From positions 1 through 5,855 of the forward strand of contig JAPKZP010000661.1 in NCBI GenBank assembly GCA_026393735.1: 5,855 nucleotides of DNA. The letters are read 5' to 3'. This stretch comes from Acidobacteriota bacterium. GTDB taxonomy: Bacteria; Acidobacteriota; Vicinamibacteria; Vicinamibacterales; JAKQTR01. This document shows, in pieces, positions 1 through 5,855 of this stretch; position 1 is the stretch's first letter, and each line of letters opens with the position of its first letter. The notes beneath the pieces were generated by a model that saw nothing but the letters and a program-made list of their open reading frames with translations, was not told the origin of the DNA and made no database searches. The translations under genes were made by a program, and so were the position numbers.

Positions 1-653
1 CGACCATCTTCCTCGACGAGGTGGGCGAACTGCCGGCCGACGTGCAGGTGAAACTGCTGCGCGTCCTGCAGGAGGGCGAGTTCGAGCGGCTCGGCAGCCC
101 GAGGACGATCAAGGTCAACGTGCGCCTGATCGCCGCCACCAATCGCGATCTGTCGGAGGAGGTCCGCAAGGGGCGCTTCCGGGAAGACCTGTTCTACCGC
201 CTCAACGTCTTCCCCATCCGCATGCCGCCGCTGCGCGAGCGGACGGAGGACATTCCGCTGCTGGTCTGGGCGTTTCTCGAGGAGCTCTCAGCCCGCATGG
301 GCAAGAAGATCACCCAGGTGCCGCGCGCGACGATGGAGGCGCTGCAGCGACATCCGTGGCCGGGCAACGTCCGGGAGCTGCGGAACGTCATCGAGCACGG
401 GGCCATCGTCACCACGGGCGACACGCTGAGGGTGCCGATGCTGGCGGATGCCGCGCCGAGTGTCGCGCCACCGCAGACGCTGGCAGACGCCGACCGCGAG
501 CACATCGTGCGGGTACTCGAGAGCACGGGATGGCGCATCAAGGGGCCGAAGGGCGCCGCGGCCGCGCTCGGGCTCAATCCTGCCACCCTCTACAGCCGCA
601 TGAAGAAGCTGGGGATCCAGCGGAGCAGGCAGCCGGAGGATGGCCCGGCGTAA
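1..653 (+). CDS. Sigma-54-interacting AAA+ transcriptional activator, FhlA/NtrC-like, C-terminal part (5' truncated)
   Basis: This is the C-terminal portion of a bacterial enhancer-binding protein, which uses ATP hydrolysis to remodel RNA polymerase-sigma-54 at -24/-12 promoters. The frame is open from base 3. Seen in order: Walker B (IFLDEVGELP, acidic D and E codons at 15-20), sensor I (ATN, about 135-143), the arginine-finger segment GRFREDLFYRLN (about 171-206), sensor II WPGNVREL (357-380) and a C-terminal Fis-type helix-turn-helix (about 492-623) ending GLNPATLYSRMKKLGI. The Walker A motif, the GAFTGA sigma-54 contact loop and the N-terminal sensory domain lie outside the window, so the signal sensed is unknown and sigma-54 dependence cannot be confirmed directly. 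The spelling of the helix-turn-helix resembles GAF-containing FhlA-type activators, but a response-regulator architecture is also possible. The reading frame stops with TAA at 651-653. Family assignment is very secure; the target genes are inference. Confidence 0.95.
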   Translation, partial: TIFLDEVGELPADVQVKLLRVLQEGEFERLGSPRTIKVNVRLIAATNRDLSEEVRKGRFREDLFYRLNVFPIRMPPLRERTEDIPLLVWAFLEELSARMGKKITQVPRATMEALQRHPWPGNVRELRNVIEHGAIVTTGDTLRVPMLADAAPSVAPPQTLADADREHIVRVLESTGWRIKGPKGAAAALGLNPATLYSRMKKLGIQRSRQPEDGPA

Positions 654-806
654 GCCTCTTCTTCGGGAGACCTCATGACCCGCCGGTCCGCAGGACGCGA
701 AACGGCGCTAGCAGGCTGAGCTGGAGGTGGAACATGGCATCAACGAGCGAACCCGGCGCATCGGCGACGTGAGGCCCGCGTCGTTGCGCTTGTCTGTCGA
801 GCCCCC

Positions 807-814
807 GGGGAGGA
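807..814 (+). promoter_or_regulatory. Shine-Dalgarno site deciding the membrane-protein start
   Basis: GGGGAGGA ends 8 bases before the ATG at 823. It favours that ATG over an in-frame GTG at 727, which would add 32 codons of Arg/Pro-rich sequence unlike a membrane protein N-terminus. Confidence 0.7.
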
Positions 815-822
815 ACACGCAA

Positions 823-2019
823 ATGCCCACGTCCGGCGGACCGATCGTGAAGGAACCGGAGGACTTTTCACTGGTTCTCGGCGGACCACTCTACCAGCTC
901 TTCCGGCGGACACACCTGACCGGGGATGCGCTGGAATTGATGCATCGCCGCGTCGTCGTGGCGGTCTGCCTGACCTGGCTGCCGCTGCTGGTGTTGTCGG
1001 TGGCGGAGGGGCTCGCCTGGAACGGACGCGTCACACTGCCGTTCCTCTCCGACGTGGAGATGCACGTTCGGCTGCTGCTGGCGCTGCCGCTGCTGATCGT
1101 GGCGGAACTGCTCGTCAATCGACGACTGGGCCCCACGGTGAGCCGGTTCGCGGAGCGCGGTGTGGTTCCGGACGCCGCCCGGGAGAAGTTCGACGCCATT
1201 GTCGCCTCGGCGATGCGCCTGCGCAATTCGGTCACTGCGGAGGTGTTGCTCATCGCGTTCGTCTACATTGTCGGGGTGGGCATCATCTGGCGGTCACTCG
1301 CCATCGAGGTGCCGACGTGGTACGGCGTGTCGGCGAATGGCCTGTTGCAGCCGACCCTGGCCGGCTGGTGGCTGGGATGCGTGAGCCTGCCGGTGGTCCA
1401 GTTCCTGCTCATCCGATGGTATTTCCGGCTCTTCATCTGGGCGCGCTTCCTCTGGCAGGTGTCGCGCCTCGAGCTGACGCTCGTGCCGACGCATCCGGAT
1501 CGGTGCGGCGGCCTGGGCTTCCTCGCGCTGGTCGGCCACGCCTTTGCGCCGCTGCTGGTGGCTCAGGGCACGATCCTCGCCGGGACGATTGCGAGCCGGA
1601 TCTTCTATGCGGGTGCCACGCTACCCGAGTTCAAACTGGAACTGGTCGGACTGGTGGCCGTCATGCTGTTCGCCGTGCTCGGGCCCATGCTGGTCTTCAG
1701 CCTGAAGCTCGCAGCCGCCAAGCGCACCGGCCTGGGCGAGTACGGCATGCTGGCGCAGCGGTACGTCCGCGAGTTCGATCGGAAGTGGATACGCGGCGGC
1801 GCGCCGGCCGACGAGCCGCTGGTCGGCAGCGCGGACATCCAGTCCCTGGCCGACCTGGGAAACAGCTTTGAGATCGTGAAGGGCATGAGGCTGGTACCGT
1901 TCACATGGCAGACCGTCGTGCAGCTGGCGGCCGTGACGCTGGCCCCCGTGGCGCCGCTGGCGCTGACGATGATCTCGCTGGAGCAGTTCGTCGATCAGGC
2001 GCTGAGGATGCTGTTCTGA
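823..2019 (+). CDS. Conserved polytopic membrane protein of unknown function
   Basis: The product is 398 residues with about six or seven hydrophobic segments: near 43-62, 83-98, 137-157, 177-198 (possibly running on to 210), 231-256, 272-297 and 363-386. There is no cleavable signal peptide; the N-terminus begins with about 40 soluble residues. Stretches that look like constrained family motifs are HPDRCGGLGFL (225-234), GLGEYGMLAQRYVREFDRKW (303-322) and the loop GSADIQSLADLGNSFEIV (335-352) before the last membrane segment. I have a sense of similar hypothetical proteins in other bacteria but know no named domain or function for them, so none is assigned. The start was chosen for the strong Shine-Dalgarno at 807-814. 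It lies 169 bases after the activator gene on the same strand, so co-transcription is possible but not shown. It is an intact gene ending in TGA, and the frame carries long uninterrupted hydrophobic coding that no shadow frame would show. Confidence 0.85.
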   Translation: MPTSGGPIVKEPEDFSLVLGGPLYQLFRRTHLTGDALELMHRRVVVAVCLTWLPLLVLSVAEGLAWNGRVTLPFLSDVEMHVRLLLALPLLIVAELLVNRRLGPTVSRFAERGVVPDAAREKFDAIVASAMRLRNSVTAEVLLIAFVYIVGVGIIWRSLAIEVPTWYGVSANGLLQPTLAGWWLGCVSLPVVQFLLIRWYFRLFIWARFLWQVSRLELTLVPTHPDRCGGLGFLALVGHAFAPLLVAQGTILAGTIASRIFYAGATLPEFKLELVGLVAVMLFAVLGPMLVFSLKLAAAKRTGLGEYGMLAQRYVREFDRKWIRGGAPADEPLVGSADIQSLADLGNSFEIVKGMRLVPFTWQTVVQLAAVTLAPVAPLALTMISLEQFVDQALRMLF

Positions 2020-2023
2020 CGGT

Positions 2024-2048
2024 GTGCGCCGCGTGCCGTATGGCGCGC
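2024..2048 (+). other. Possible stem-loop after the membrane-protein gene
   Basis: Five bases past the TGA, positions 2024-2030 can pair with 2042-2048 (seven pairs including one G-U, loop of 11). It is G+C-rich but lacks a following T run, so it is at best a weak or Rho-assisted terminator and may be chance in G+C-rich DNA. Confidence 0.2.
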
Positions 2049-2262
2049 GAAGCTCCGCCGGTCGGCGCCCTCGTGTGAACGCAGCGGGCGAGCCCCGGCA
2101 TGCGCAGGTGTACACGGAGATCGGCGGCTTCGGCACCGGCTCGACGTTCACGTGGCAGATCTTCCGGACCGTCGGCGTCGATCTCACCAGGCGGGCGTCG
2201 CTCGAGTTCGGTTACCGCGGGCACGCGACCAGTTTTGAGCTTCCCAGACCTGTCCCGTTGGC

Positions 2263-2296
2263 CGATATACCGTCCCGGGGACGATATTCCGTCCCG
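2263..2296. repeat. 15-bp direct repeat with 19-bp period
   Basis: CGATATACCGTCCCG (2263-2277) and CGATATTCCGTCCCG (2282-2296) match at 14 of 15 positions and start 19 bases apart, close to two helical turns. The right-half core GTCCCG also occurs at 2252-2257 and at 2314-2319, giving four copies at steps of 20, 19 and 23. The A+T-richer GATAT part stands out from the local base composition. The array lies in non-coding DNA upstream of the ABM gene, so tandem protein-binding sites are possible. No known operator is recognised. Confidence 0.5.
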
Positions 2297-2393
2297 TGAA
2301 CGACCTCGCGGCGGTCCCGTCGATCGGATGGAAACTGCTGCTTCGCCAGTCAAGCCATCGAGTTAGGCCGTATCTTCTCGTGGAGTCAGGCGC

Positions 2394-2409
2394 TGGCACG
2401 GATCGAGCA
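2394..2409 (+). promoter_or_regulatory. Candidate sigma-54 (-24/-12) promoter before the ABM gene
   Basis: TGGCACGGATCGAGCA matches the -24 element TGGCACG perfectly and keeps the invariant GC of the -12 element at the correct spacing (GG at 2395-2396, GC at 2407-2408), but TT of the -12 TTGC is replaced by GA. The predicted transcript start, about 2420, falls almost on the ABM ATG at 2422, which would give a nearly leaderless message. That is awkward and lowers confidence. Confidence 0.3.
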
Positions 2410-2421
2410 GTGTATGCCCTC

Positions 2422-2766
2422 ATGATTATCGGGACGGTCAGGATCCTGCCACCGCTGGACCGACAGGGAGTCGTGCGTGAGGTCCTGCAGTCAGTGCAAG
2501 GGCCCGTTAGGGCCCAGCCGGGTTGCAACGCCTGCGACATCTACTACGAGCAGGGACCCGAGCCCGCCATCGTGTTCATCGAGCGCTGGGACTCCGATGA
2601 GGCGCTCGAGGCACACCTCTGCTCGGACATGTACCGGCGCATTCTCGGCGCCATCGAACTCTCGGGCGGCCGGCCCGAGATCAGGTTCGAGCACGTGTCG
2701 GCCAGTGAGGGCATGGAGTTGATCGAACGGCTGCGCAACCCGGGTGCGCCAACCTCCGCCGGCTGA
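2422..2766 (+). CDS. Antibiotic biosynthesis monooxygenase (ABM) domain protein, putative quinol monooxygenase
   Basis: A cytosolic single-domain protein of 114 residues with the dimeric ferredoxin-like fold of the ABM family. Some members oxidise quinols or polyketide intermediates without metal or flavin cofactor, but many have no assigned substrate. Seen: a first beta strand IIGTVRILPP (2-11), the helix up to VQGPVRAQPGC (25-35), strands DIYYEQ and AIVFIERWDSDEALEAHLCSD (49-69, with the family's E-x-W and a helix-borne His65), then a final strand IRFEHVSASEGMEL. Length is usual for the family. Cysteines 35, 38 and 67 are present, the first two as C-x2-C. The start is uncertain. ATG 2422 gives the expected N-terminus (MIIGTVRI) but has only a poor Shine-Dalgarno; in-frame GTGs at 2410, 2380 and 2296 would add residues foreign to the family. 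It lies 74 bases before the DUF1329 gene. No specific reaction can be assigned. Confidence 0.85.
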   Translation: MIIGTVRILPPLDRQGVVREVLQSVQGPVRAQPGCNACDIYYEQGPEPAIVFIERWDSDEALEAHLCSDMYRRILGAIELSGGRPEIRFEHVSASEGMELIERLRNPGAPTSAG

Positions 2767-2778
2767 TCGTCGCGCGGA

Positions 2779-2793
2779 TGGTGATGCCACTGC
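2779..2793 (+). promoter_or_regulatory. Weak candidate sigma-54 promoter before the DUF1329 gene
   Basis: TGGTGATGCCACTGC has TGG and TGC at the correct -24/-12 spacing (GG at 2780-2781, GC at 2792-2793), but the CACG part of the -24 box is not matched. A start near 2805 would give a leader of about 36 bases carrying the Shine-Dalgarno at 2827-2834, which is a sensible arrangement. The match is too weak to be more than a candidate. Confidence 0.2.
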
Positions 2794-2826
2794 CGCATAG
2801 GACTGATTTCGCGTTCATCGTCTTGC

Positions 2827-2834
2827 AGGGAGAG
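2827..2834 (+). promoter_or_regulatory. Shine-Dalgarno site of the DUF1329 gene
   Basis: AGGGAGAG lies about 6-8 bases before the ATG at 2841. It selects that start over an in-frame ATG at 2778 that would place 21 extra residues ahead of the signal peptide. Confidence 0.65.
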
Positions 2835-2840
2835 AAAGAG

Positions 2841-4187
2841 ATGCGCAGACTGTGCCTGGTCGCACTGGCCATGCTCCTGGCGATCGGGAGCATCACGGCA
2901 AGCAGGGCTCCATCCGTGGCAGAACAGGCCGCGAGGCTCGATGCCGACCTGACGCCGGTCGGTGCCGAGCGGGCCGGCAATGCCGACGGCAGCATCCCGG
3001 CGTGGACCGGCGGACTACCGAAGGCGCCGCCCATCGATCCCAAGGTCGGGTATGTCGATCCGTTCGCGGACGACAAGCCGCTCTACACCATCACCGCAAA
3101 GAACGCCGCCGAGTACAAGGACCTGCTGAGCGCCGGCCACATGACGCTGCTGAAGCGCGATGCCCGGACGTTCCGCATGAACGTGTACCCCACGCGGCGC
3201 AGCGCGTCGTATCCCGAGGACGTGCTGGCCGAGGTGAAGAAGCACGCAGGCACCGCAAAGACCGACGGCTATCACGTGCGCGACGTCGGCCGTAGCGCCG
3301 TGCCCTTCCCGATCCCGGAGAACGGCCTGCAGGTGATGTGGAACCACGTGTTCCGCTGGCGCGGCGGGTCGGTCGAGCGGCAGTACGTCTGGGCGCCGGT
3401 GGATCCGTCGGGGAAGTTCTACGTGGTGCGGTTCCGGATGAACGTGGCCTACGACCAGCAGGGGTACATGCTGGACTCGCGCGAGGGCCGTCTGTACAAC
3501 GCCACCGGATTCTATCTGTCGCCGCCGGCGGCGATCGGGATACGTGCCGCGACATGGGAGCCGATTGACCCCGTCAGTGACCCGCGCACCCGGTGGGTCT
3601 TTCTGCCCCAGACGCTCGACACGCGCCGCATGCCCGCGTACGAGTACGACACGCAGGAGATGCTGACGGGCGGACTGCGGCTCGCCGACCAGAACGACGG
3701 CTGGCAGGGGGCGCCGGACCGCTTCAGCTGGAAGCTCATCGGCAAGCGCGAGCTGCTCATCGGCTACAACGGTTACCGGATCGCCGACCGGACGCTTCGC
3801 TACCCGGACATCATCAGGGCGCGCAATCTCGACCCCGACCTGCTGCGCTACGAGCGCCATCGCGTCTGGGTGGTCGAGGCCACGCGCATCAAATCCCACA
3901 AGTTCTACCGCCGCGTCTTCTACGTCGACGAGGACACCTGGCAGGTGGCCCAGGAGGAGGACTACGACAAGACCGGCAAGCTGGTCCGCTTCGGCGATTA
4001 CCACATGATGCAGTTCTACGACGTGCAGGTGCCCTGGTACGCCGCGACGATCAACCACGACATCGGCTCCGGCGCCTACCTGGTCTCGTACCTGAACAAC
4101 ATGGAGCCATTCCCGATGCGCTGGGGCTTCAAGGCCCGGATCAACGATTACCTGCCAAGCCGCCTTCGCAGCCTGGGGCTGGAGTAG
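2841..4187 (+). CDS. DUF1329 family secreted protein (LolB-like fold, periplasmic or envelope)
   Basis: A 448-residue protein, full length for the DUF1329 family. Residues 1-23 form a signal peptide (RR, then a hydrophobic core CLVALAMLLAIGSI, then a small-residue site SRA). No lipobox cysteine is present, so it is probably a soluble periplasmic protein rather than a lipoprotein. The mature protein opens with the family signature LTPVGAERAGNADGSIPAWTGG (about 38-58). Later hallmarks are WNHVFRWRGG, the strand-rich RRMPAYEYDTQEM region, the GAPDRFSWKLIGKRELLIGYNGYR segment (about 292-315), RVWVVEATRI and FYRRVFYVDEDTWQVA (about 354-377). DUF1329 proteins are thought to share the lipid-carrier-like fold of LolA/LolB, which suggests they bind hydrophobic ligands; no ligand is established here. 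The DUF1302 gene follows by 10 bases, a pairing that recurs in other bacteria, so the two products probably work together across the periplasm and outer membrane. The family call is secure, the function is not. Confidence 0.95.
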   Translation: MRRLCLVALAMLLAIGSITASRAPSVAEQAARLDADLTPVGAERAGNADGSIPAWTGGLPKAPPIDPKVGYVDPFADDKPLYTITAKNAAEYKDLLSAGHMTLLKRDARTFRMNVYPTRRSASYPEDVLAEVKKHAGTAKTDGYHVRDVGRSAVPFPIPENGLQVMWNHVFRWRGGSVERQYVWAPVDPSGKFYVVRFRMNVAYDQQGYMLDSREGRLYNATGFYLSPPAAIGIRAATWEPIDPVSDPRTRWVFLPQTLDTRRMPAYEYDTQEMLTGGLRLADQNDGWQGAPDRFSWKLIGKRELLIGYNGYRIADRTLRYPDIIRARNLDPDLLRYERHRVWVVEATRIKSHKFYRRVFYVDEDTWQVAQEEDYDKTGKLVRFGDYHMMQFYDVQVPWYAATINHDIGSGAYLVSYLNNMEPFPMRWGFKARINDYLPSRLRSLGLE

Positions 4188-4191
4188 GAGA
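4186..4191 (+). promoter_or_regulatory. Shine-Dalgarno site of the DUF1302 gene, overlapping the DUF1329 stop
   Basis: AGGAGA begins inside the TAG stop (4185-4187) and ends 6 bases before the ATG at 4198. This supports translational coupling and one transcript for the pair. Confidence 0.7.
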
Positions 4192-4197
4192 GCCGCG

Positions 4198-5855
4198 ATG
4201 AACACCACACACTCGATCCATCGCCGCGTCCTCCCGACTCTCATCGTGCTCGTGTCCGCCCTTTTCGGGCCAGCGACCGCGCACGCACAGCAGTACGCCT
4301 GGTTCAACGGGAAGCTGCTGGGCCTCTTCAAGTCCACCATGACCGTCGGGGCCGCGACGCGCAGCGGGGCGCCGCAGCCGCAGCTGGTGGGCGCTGGCGC
4401 CGGCCAGGGCGACAACCCCGAGTTTCCAGGAGCCAGCGGCGCGGTCGGCGTCAACGACGACGGTAACCTGAACTTCCCGCGGCGGGATCAGCTCTTCACC
4501 GCTCCGATGACCTGGACCGGGGAGCTGACCGTCCGTCACAGCTCCGGCCAGGGTGTTTTCCTCCGCGTGCGCGCGTTGTACGACATGGTCCTCGAGTCGA
4601 GGAACGTGCCTCACGGCAGCGGCATGACCAGCTACACGCCCAACACGCGGCTCACCGACGCGGGCAACATCGGCGCGGCCAAGTTCACGGGCATCGACAT
4701 CTACGACGCGTTCTTCTTCGGGAACTACAAGGTCGGCCAGACGCGGATGCTCCTGCGGGTCGGCCGCCAGGCGCTGGACTGGGGTGAAGGGCTCTTCTAC
4801 CCGGGCATCAACTCGGTCAACCCGATGGACTTCGCCTGGGCGACGACCACCGGGGCGCGGATCGCCAACGGCGGGAAACTGCCGGTGAACCGCGTCTACG
4901 CCAACGTGGTGGGGCCGGCCGGGTTCAACATCGACGGCTTCGTGAACCTCGAGTTCAGAAGCTCCGTCATCCCCGGGTGCGGCACCTACTTCAGCACCCT
5001 CGACGACGGCTTCAACCCGGGCTGCAACATCGCCACGGCCGCCGGGCTCCCCGACAGGCCGTCGGCCCTGCTCGTCAAGACCAGGAACTACTACAACGGG
5101 AAGCTCTATCCGAACGGGGTCTACCCGAACGGCGGGCCCGACTGTCCCAACTGCACGACGGAACCGTCGCGGTGGAGCGGCTGGGGCGTGTCGGTCAAGA
5201 AGTTCGTCGAGCCGATTGGGACGGAGATCGGCGTCTACTACGCCGACTACACGAATCCCTTCCCGAACAATGCGCCGGTGGTGGGGACTGATGCGCTCAC
5301 CTTCGCGATCAACACCAACTTCCAGCCCGTGAAGTCGTTCGCGGTGAGCGCGTCGACCGGCGTGCGCAACCTTGCGCTGAGCGGGCAGTTCACCCGGACG
5401 CTGGACTTCCCCGCGCAGCGCAACGCCCCGGCCTTCATCGAGGGGTCGCTCTCCGGCCTCGGGCCGTACGGGTACATGAAGACCGAGTACGTCGGCCGGG
5501 AAGCGCCGGGCTACTTCCCGATGAACATCAATCAACTGCAGTACGGGGGGATCTGGCAGGTTGGCCGGTACATCGGCCTCTCGGACGCGACGATCATCGC
5601 GGAAGCCGCCATGCAGTGGAACACCAACCAGCCCCCGCTCGACGGACCGGGCGCCGAGCGGCTCGTGCGCGCCGGCAACTTCGGCCTGGCCAGCTGGAAC
5701 CAGAACGGGTACACGTGCACCACCGGCCCGCTCAGCAACGGGATCATCAACAGCTGCGACGTCGACGGATTCACGACGCCCTTTTCGATGGGGTACAAGG
5801 TCCGGTTCACGACCACCACCCCGCAATTCAGCAGGGGCATCACCATGACCCCGGC
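4198..5855 (+). CDS. DUF1302 family outer-membrane protein (3' truncated by the window edge)
   Basis: The frame is open from ATG 4198 to the last base, 552 codons with no stop. A signal peptide is clear (hydrophobic LPTLIVLVSALFG, then ATAHA cleaved before QQY, about residue 30). Family landmarks are DDGNLNF (87-93), the following TWTGELTVRH and FLRVRALYDMVLE strands, and the highly characteristic RVGRQALDWGEGLFYPGINSVNPMDF (187-212). Alternating polar/aromatic strands across the rest fit an outer-membrane beta barrel. Six cysteines fall in three close pairs: 261/276, 316/319 and 507/520, the first five in Gly/Pro/Asn/Thr-rich loop-like text, which may be disulphides in exposed loops. DUF1302 proteins of usual length would end within about a hundred residues of the edge. 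With DUF1329 just upstream, a role in moving or receiving a hydrophobic compound at the outer membrane is plausible but is inference. Family identity is very secure. Confidence 0.94.
   Translation, partial: MNTTHSIHRRVLPTLIVLVSALFGPATAHAQQYAWFNGKLLGLFKSTMTVGAATRSGAPQPQLVGAGAGQGDNPEFPGASGAVGVNDDGNLNFPRRDQLFTAPMTWTGELTVRHSSGQGVFLRVRALYDMVLESRNVPHGSGMTSYTPNTRLTDAGNIGAAKFTGIDIYDAFFFGNYKVGQTRMLLRVGRQALDWGEGLFYPGINSVNPMDFAWATTTGARIANGGKLPVNRVYANVVGPAGFNIDGFVNLEFRSSVIPGCGTYFSTLDDGFNPGCNIATAAGLPDRPSALLVKTRNYYNGKLYPNGVYPNGGPDCPNCTTEPSRWSGWGVSVKKFVEPIGTEIGVYYADYTNPFPNNAPVVGTDALTFAINTNFQPVKSFAVSASTGVRNLALSGQFTRTLDFPAQRNAPAFIEGSLSGLGPYGYMKTEYVGREAPGYFPMNINQLQYGGIWQVGRYIGLSDATIIAEAAMQWNTNQPPLDGPGAERLVRAGNFGLASWNQNGYTCTTGPLSNGIINSCDVDGFTTPFSMGYKVRFTTTTPQFSRGITMTP

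Larger units (their letters stand above)
2024..2299 (+). pseudogene. Remnant of an outer-membrane beta-barrel protein
   Basis: One frame through the otherwise gene-poor 2020-2421 stretch contains a recognisable segment, positions 2105-2239, beginning QVYTEIGGFGTGSTFTWQ and ending in an aromatic GYRGHATSFE strand. This resembles the late strands of Gram-negative outer-membrane barrel proteins, which typically read like 'Y-x-D-IGGFGVGS-D-x-TWQ ... GYRYL'. Alternating hydrophobic residues in two neighbouring strands (FTWQIFRTVGVDL and ASLEFGYR) support a hairpin. Upstream of 2070 and downstream of 2239 the frame turns into Arg/Pro/Gly-rich text with no barrel character, and there is no signal peptide, no Shine-Dalgarno and no terminal aromatic strand. 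I infer the 3' relic of a gene whose remainder was deleted or scrambled. The remnant boundaries are approximate; only the core is supported. The alternative is chance similarity in a 45-residue stretch, or a small real protein of 91 residues read from a GTG at 2024. Confidence 0.55.

Noticed and set aside
654..700. Terminator after the activator gene
   Set aside because: The sequence after the TAA gives no convincing stem and no T run.
735..749. TGGCATC...AGC as a sigma-54 promoter ahead of the membrane-protein gene
   Set aside because: The GG-to-GC spacing is one base short, which is not tolerated by sigma-54 holoenzyme.
727..822. N-terminal extension of the membrane protein from a GTG at 727
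   Set aside because: The extra 32 residues are Arg/Pro-rich and the GTG has no Shine-Dalgarno at proper spacing, whereas the ATG at 823 has a strong one.
2296..2421. 42-codon extension of the ABM protein from a GTG at 2296
   Set aside because: The extension is unlike ABM N-termini, starts inside the direct repeat, and has no Shine-Dalgarno. The family begins at the strand MIIGTVRI.
3593..4201. 202-codon + strand frame inside the DUF1329 gene
   Set aside because: The translation is Arg/Ala/Gly/Leu-rich without hydrophobic or domain pattern; it is a shifted reading of the DUF1329 coding sequence.
3015..4454. Long open frame of 479 codons on the minus strand
   Set aside because: It mirrors the DUF1329 gene, is full of Val/His/Arg/Ala low-complexity text, and runs across the junction of two real + strand genes.
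4141..5826. Long open frame of 561 codons on the minus strand
   Set aside because: It lies exactly opposite the DUF1302 gene, whose + frame has clear family motifs. The minus translation is Arg/Val/Asp/Gly-rich with no recognisable domain, typical of antisense frames in G+C-rich DNA.

Overview
The window is a G+C-rich bacterial segment, roughly two-thirds G+C by eye. Every well-supported gene lies on the + strand. DUF1302 and DUF1329 family proteins, together with a sigma-54-type activator, point to a Gram-negative, outer-membrane-bearing bacterium. The sequence fits Acidobacteriota or Pseudomonadota, but I cannot place it more precisely.

Layout. Positions 1-653 hold the 3' part of an AAA+ sigma-54-interacting activator with a Fis-type helix-turn-helix; its start lies off the window. 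A 169-base gap (654-822) shows only a Shine-Dalgarno at its end. Positions 823-2019 encode a polytopic inner-membrane protein of unknown function. The 402 bases at 2020-2421 hold no convincing intact gene. They contain what looks like the decayed C-terminal part of an outer-membrane beta-barrel protein (core 2105-2239), then a 19-base-period direct repeat (2263-2296); I see nothing further in 2300-2393. Positions 2422-2766 encode a small antibiotic-biosynthesis-monooxygenase (ABM) domain protein. Positions 2841-4187 encode a secreted DUF1329 protein. It is followed 10 bases later by a DUF1302 outer-membrane protein that runs off the right edge (4198-5855).

How the parts may work together. The firmest unit is the DUF1329-DUF1302 pair: tight spacing, a good Shine-Dalgarno overlapping the first gene's stop, and a signal peptide on each product. 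The families are recurrent neighbours, and the pair probably forms a periplasm/outer-membrane module handling a hydrophobic molecule; its substrate cannot be read from sequence. The ABM gene sits 74 bases upstream of the pair. Two partial matches to the sigma-54 -24/-12 promoter, one just before the ABM start and one in the ABM-DUF1329 gap, raise the possibility that the activator at the left edge controls this cluster. That link is inference. I saw no RNA genes, CRISPR array, insertion sequence or origin.
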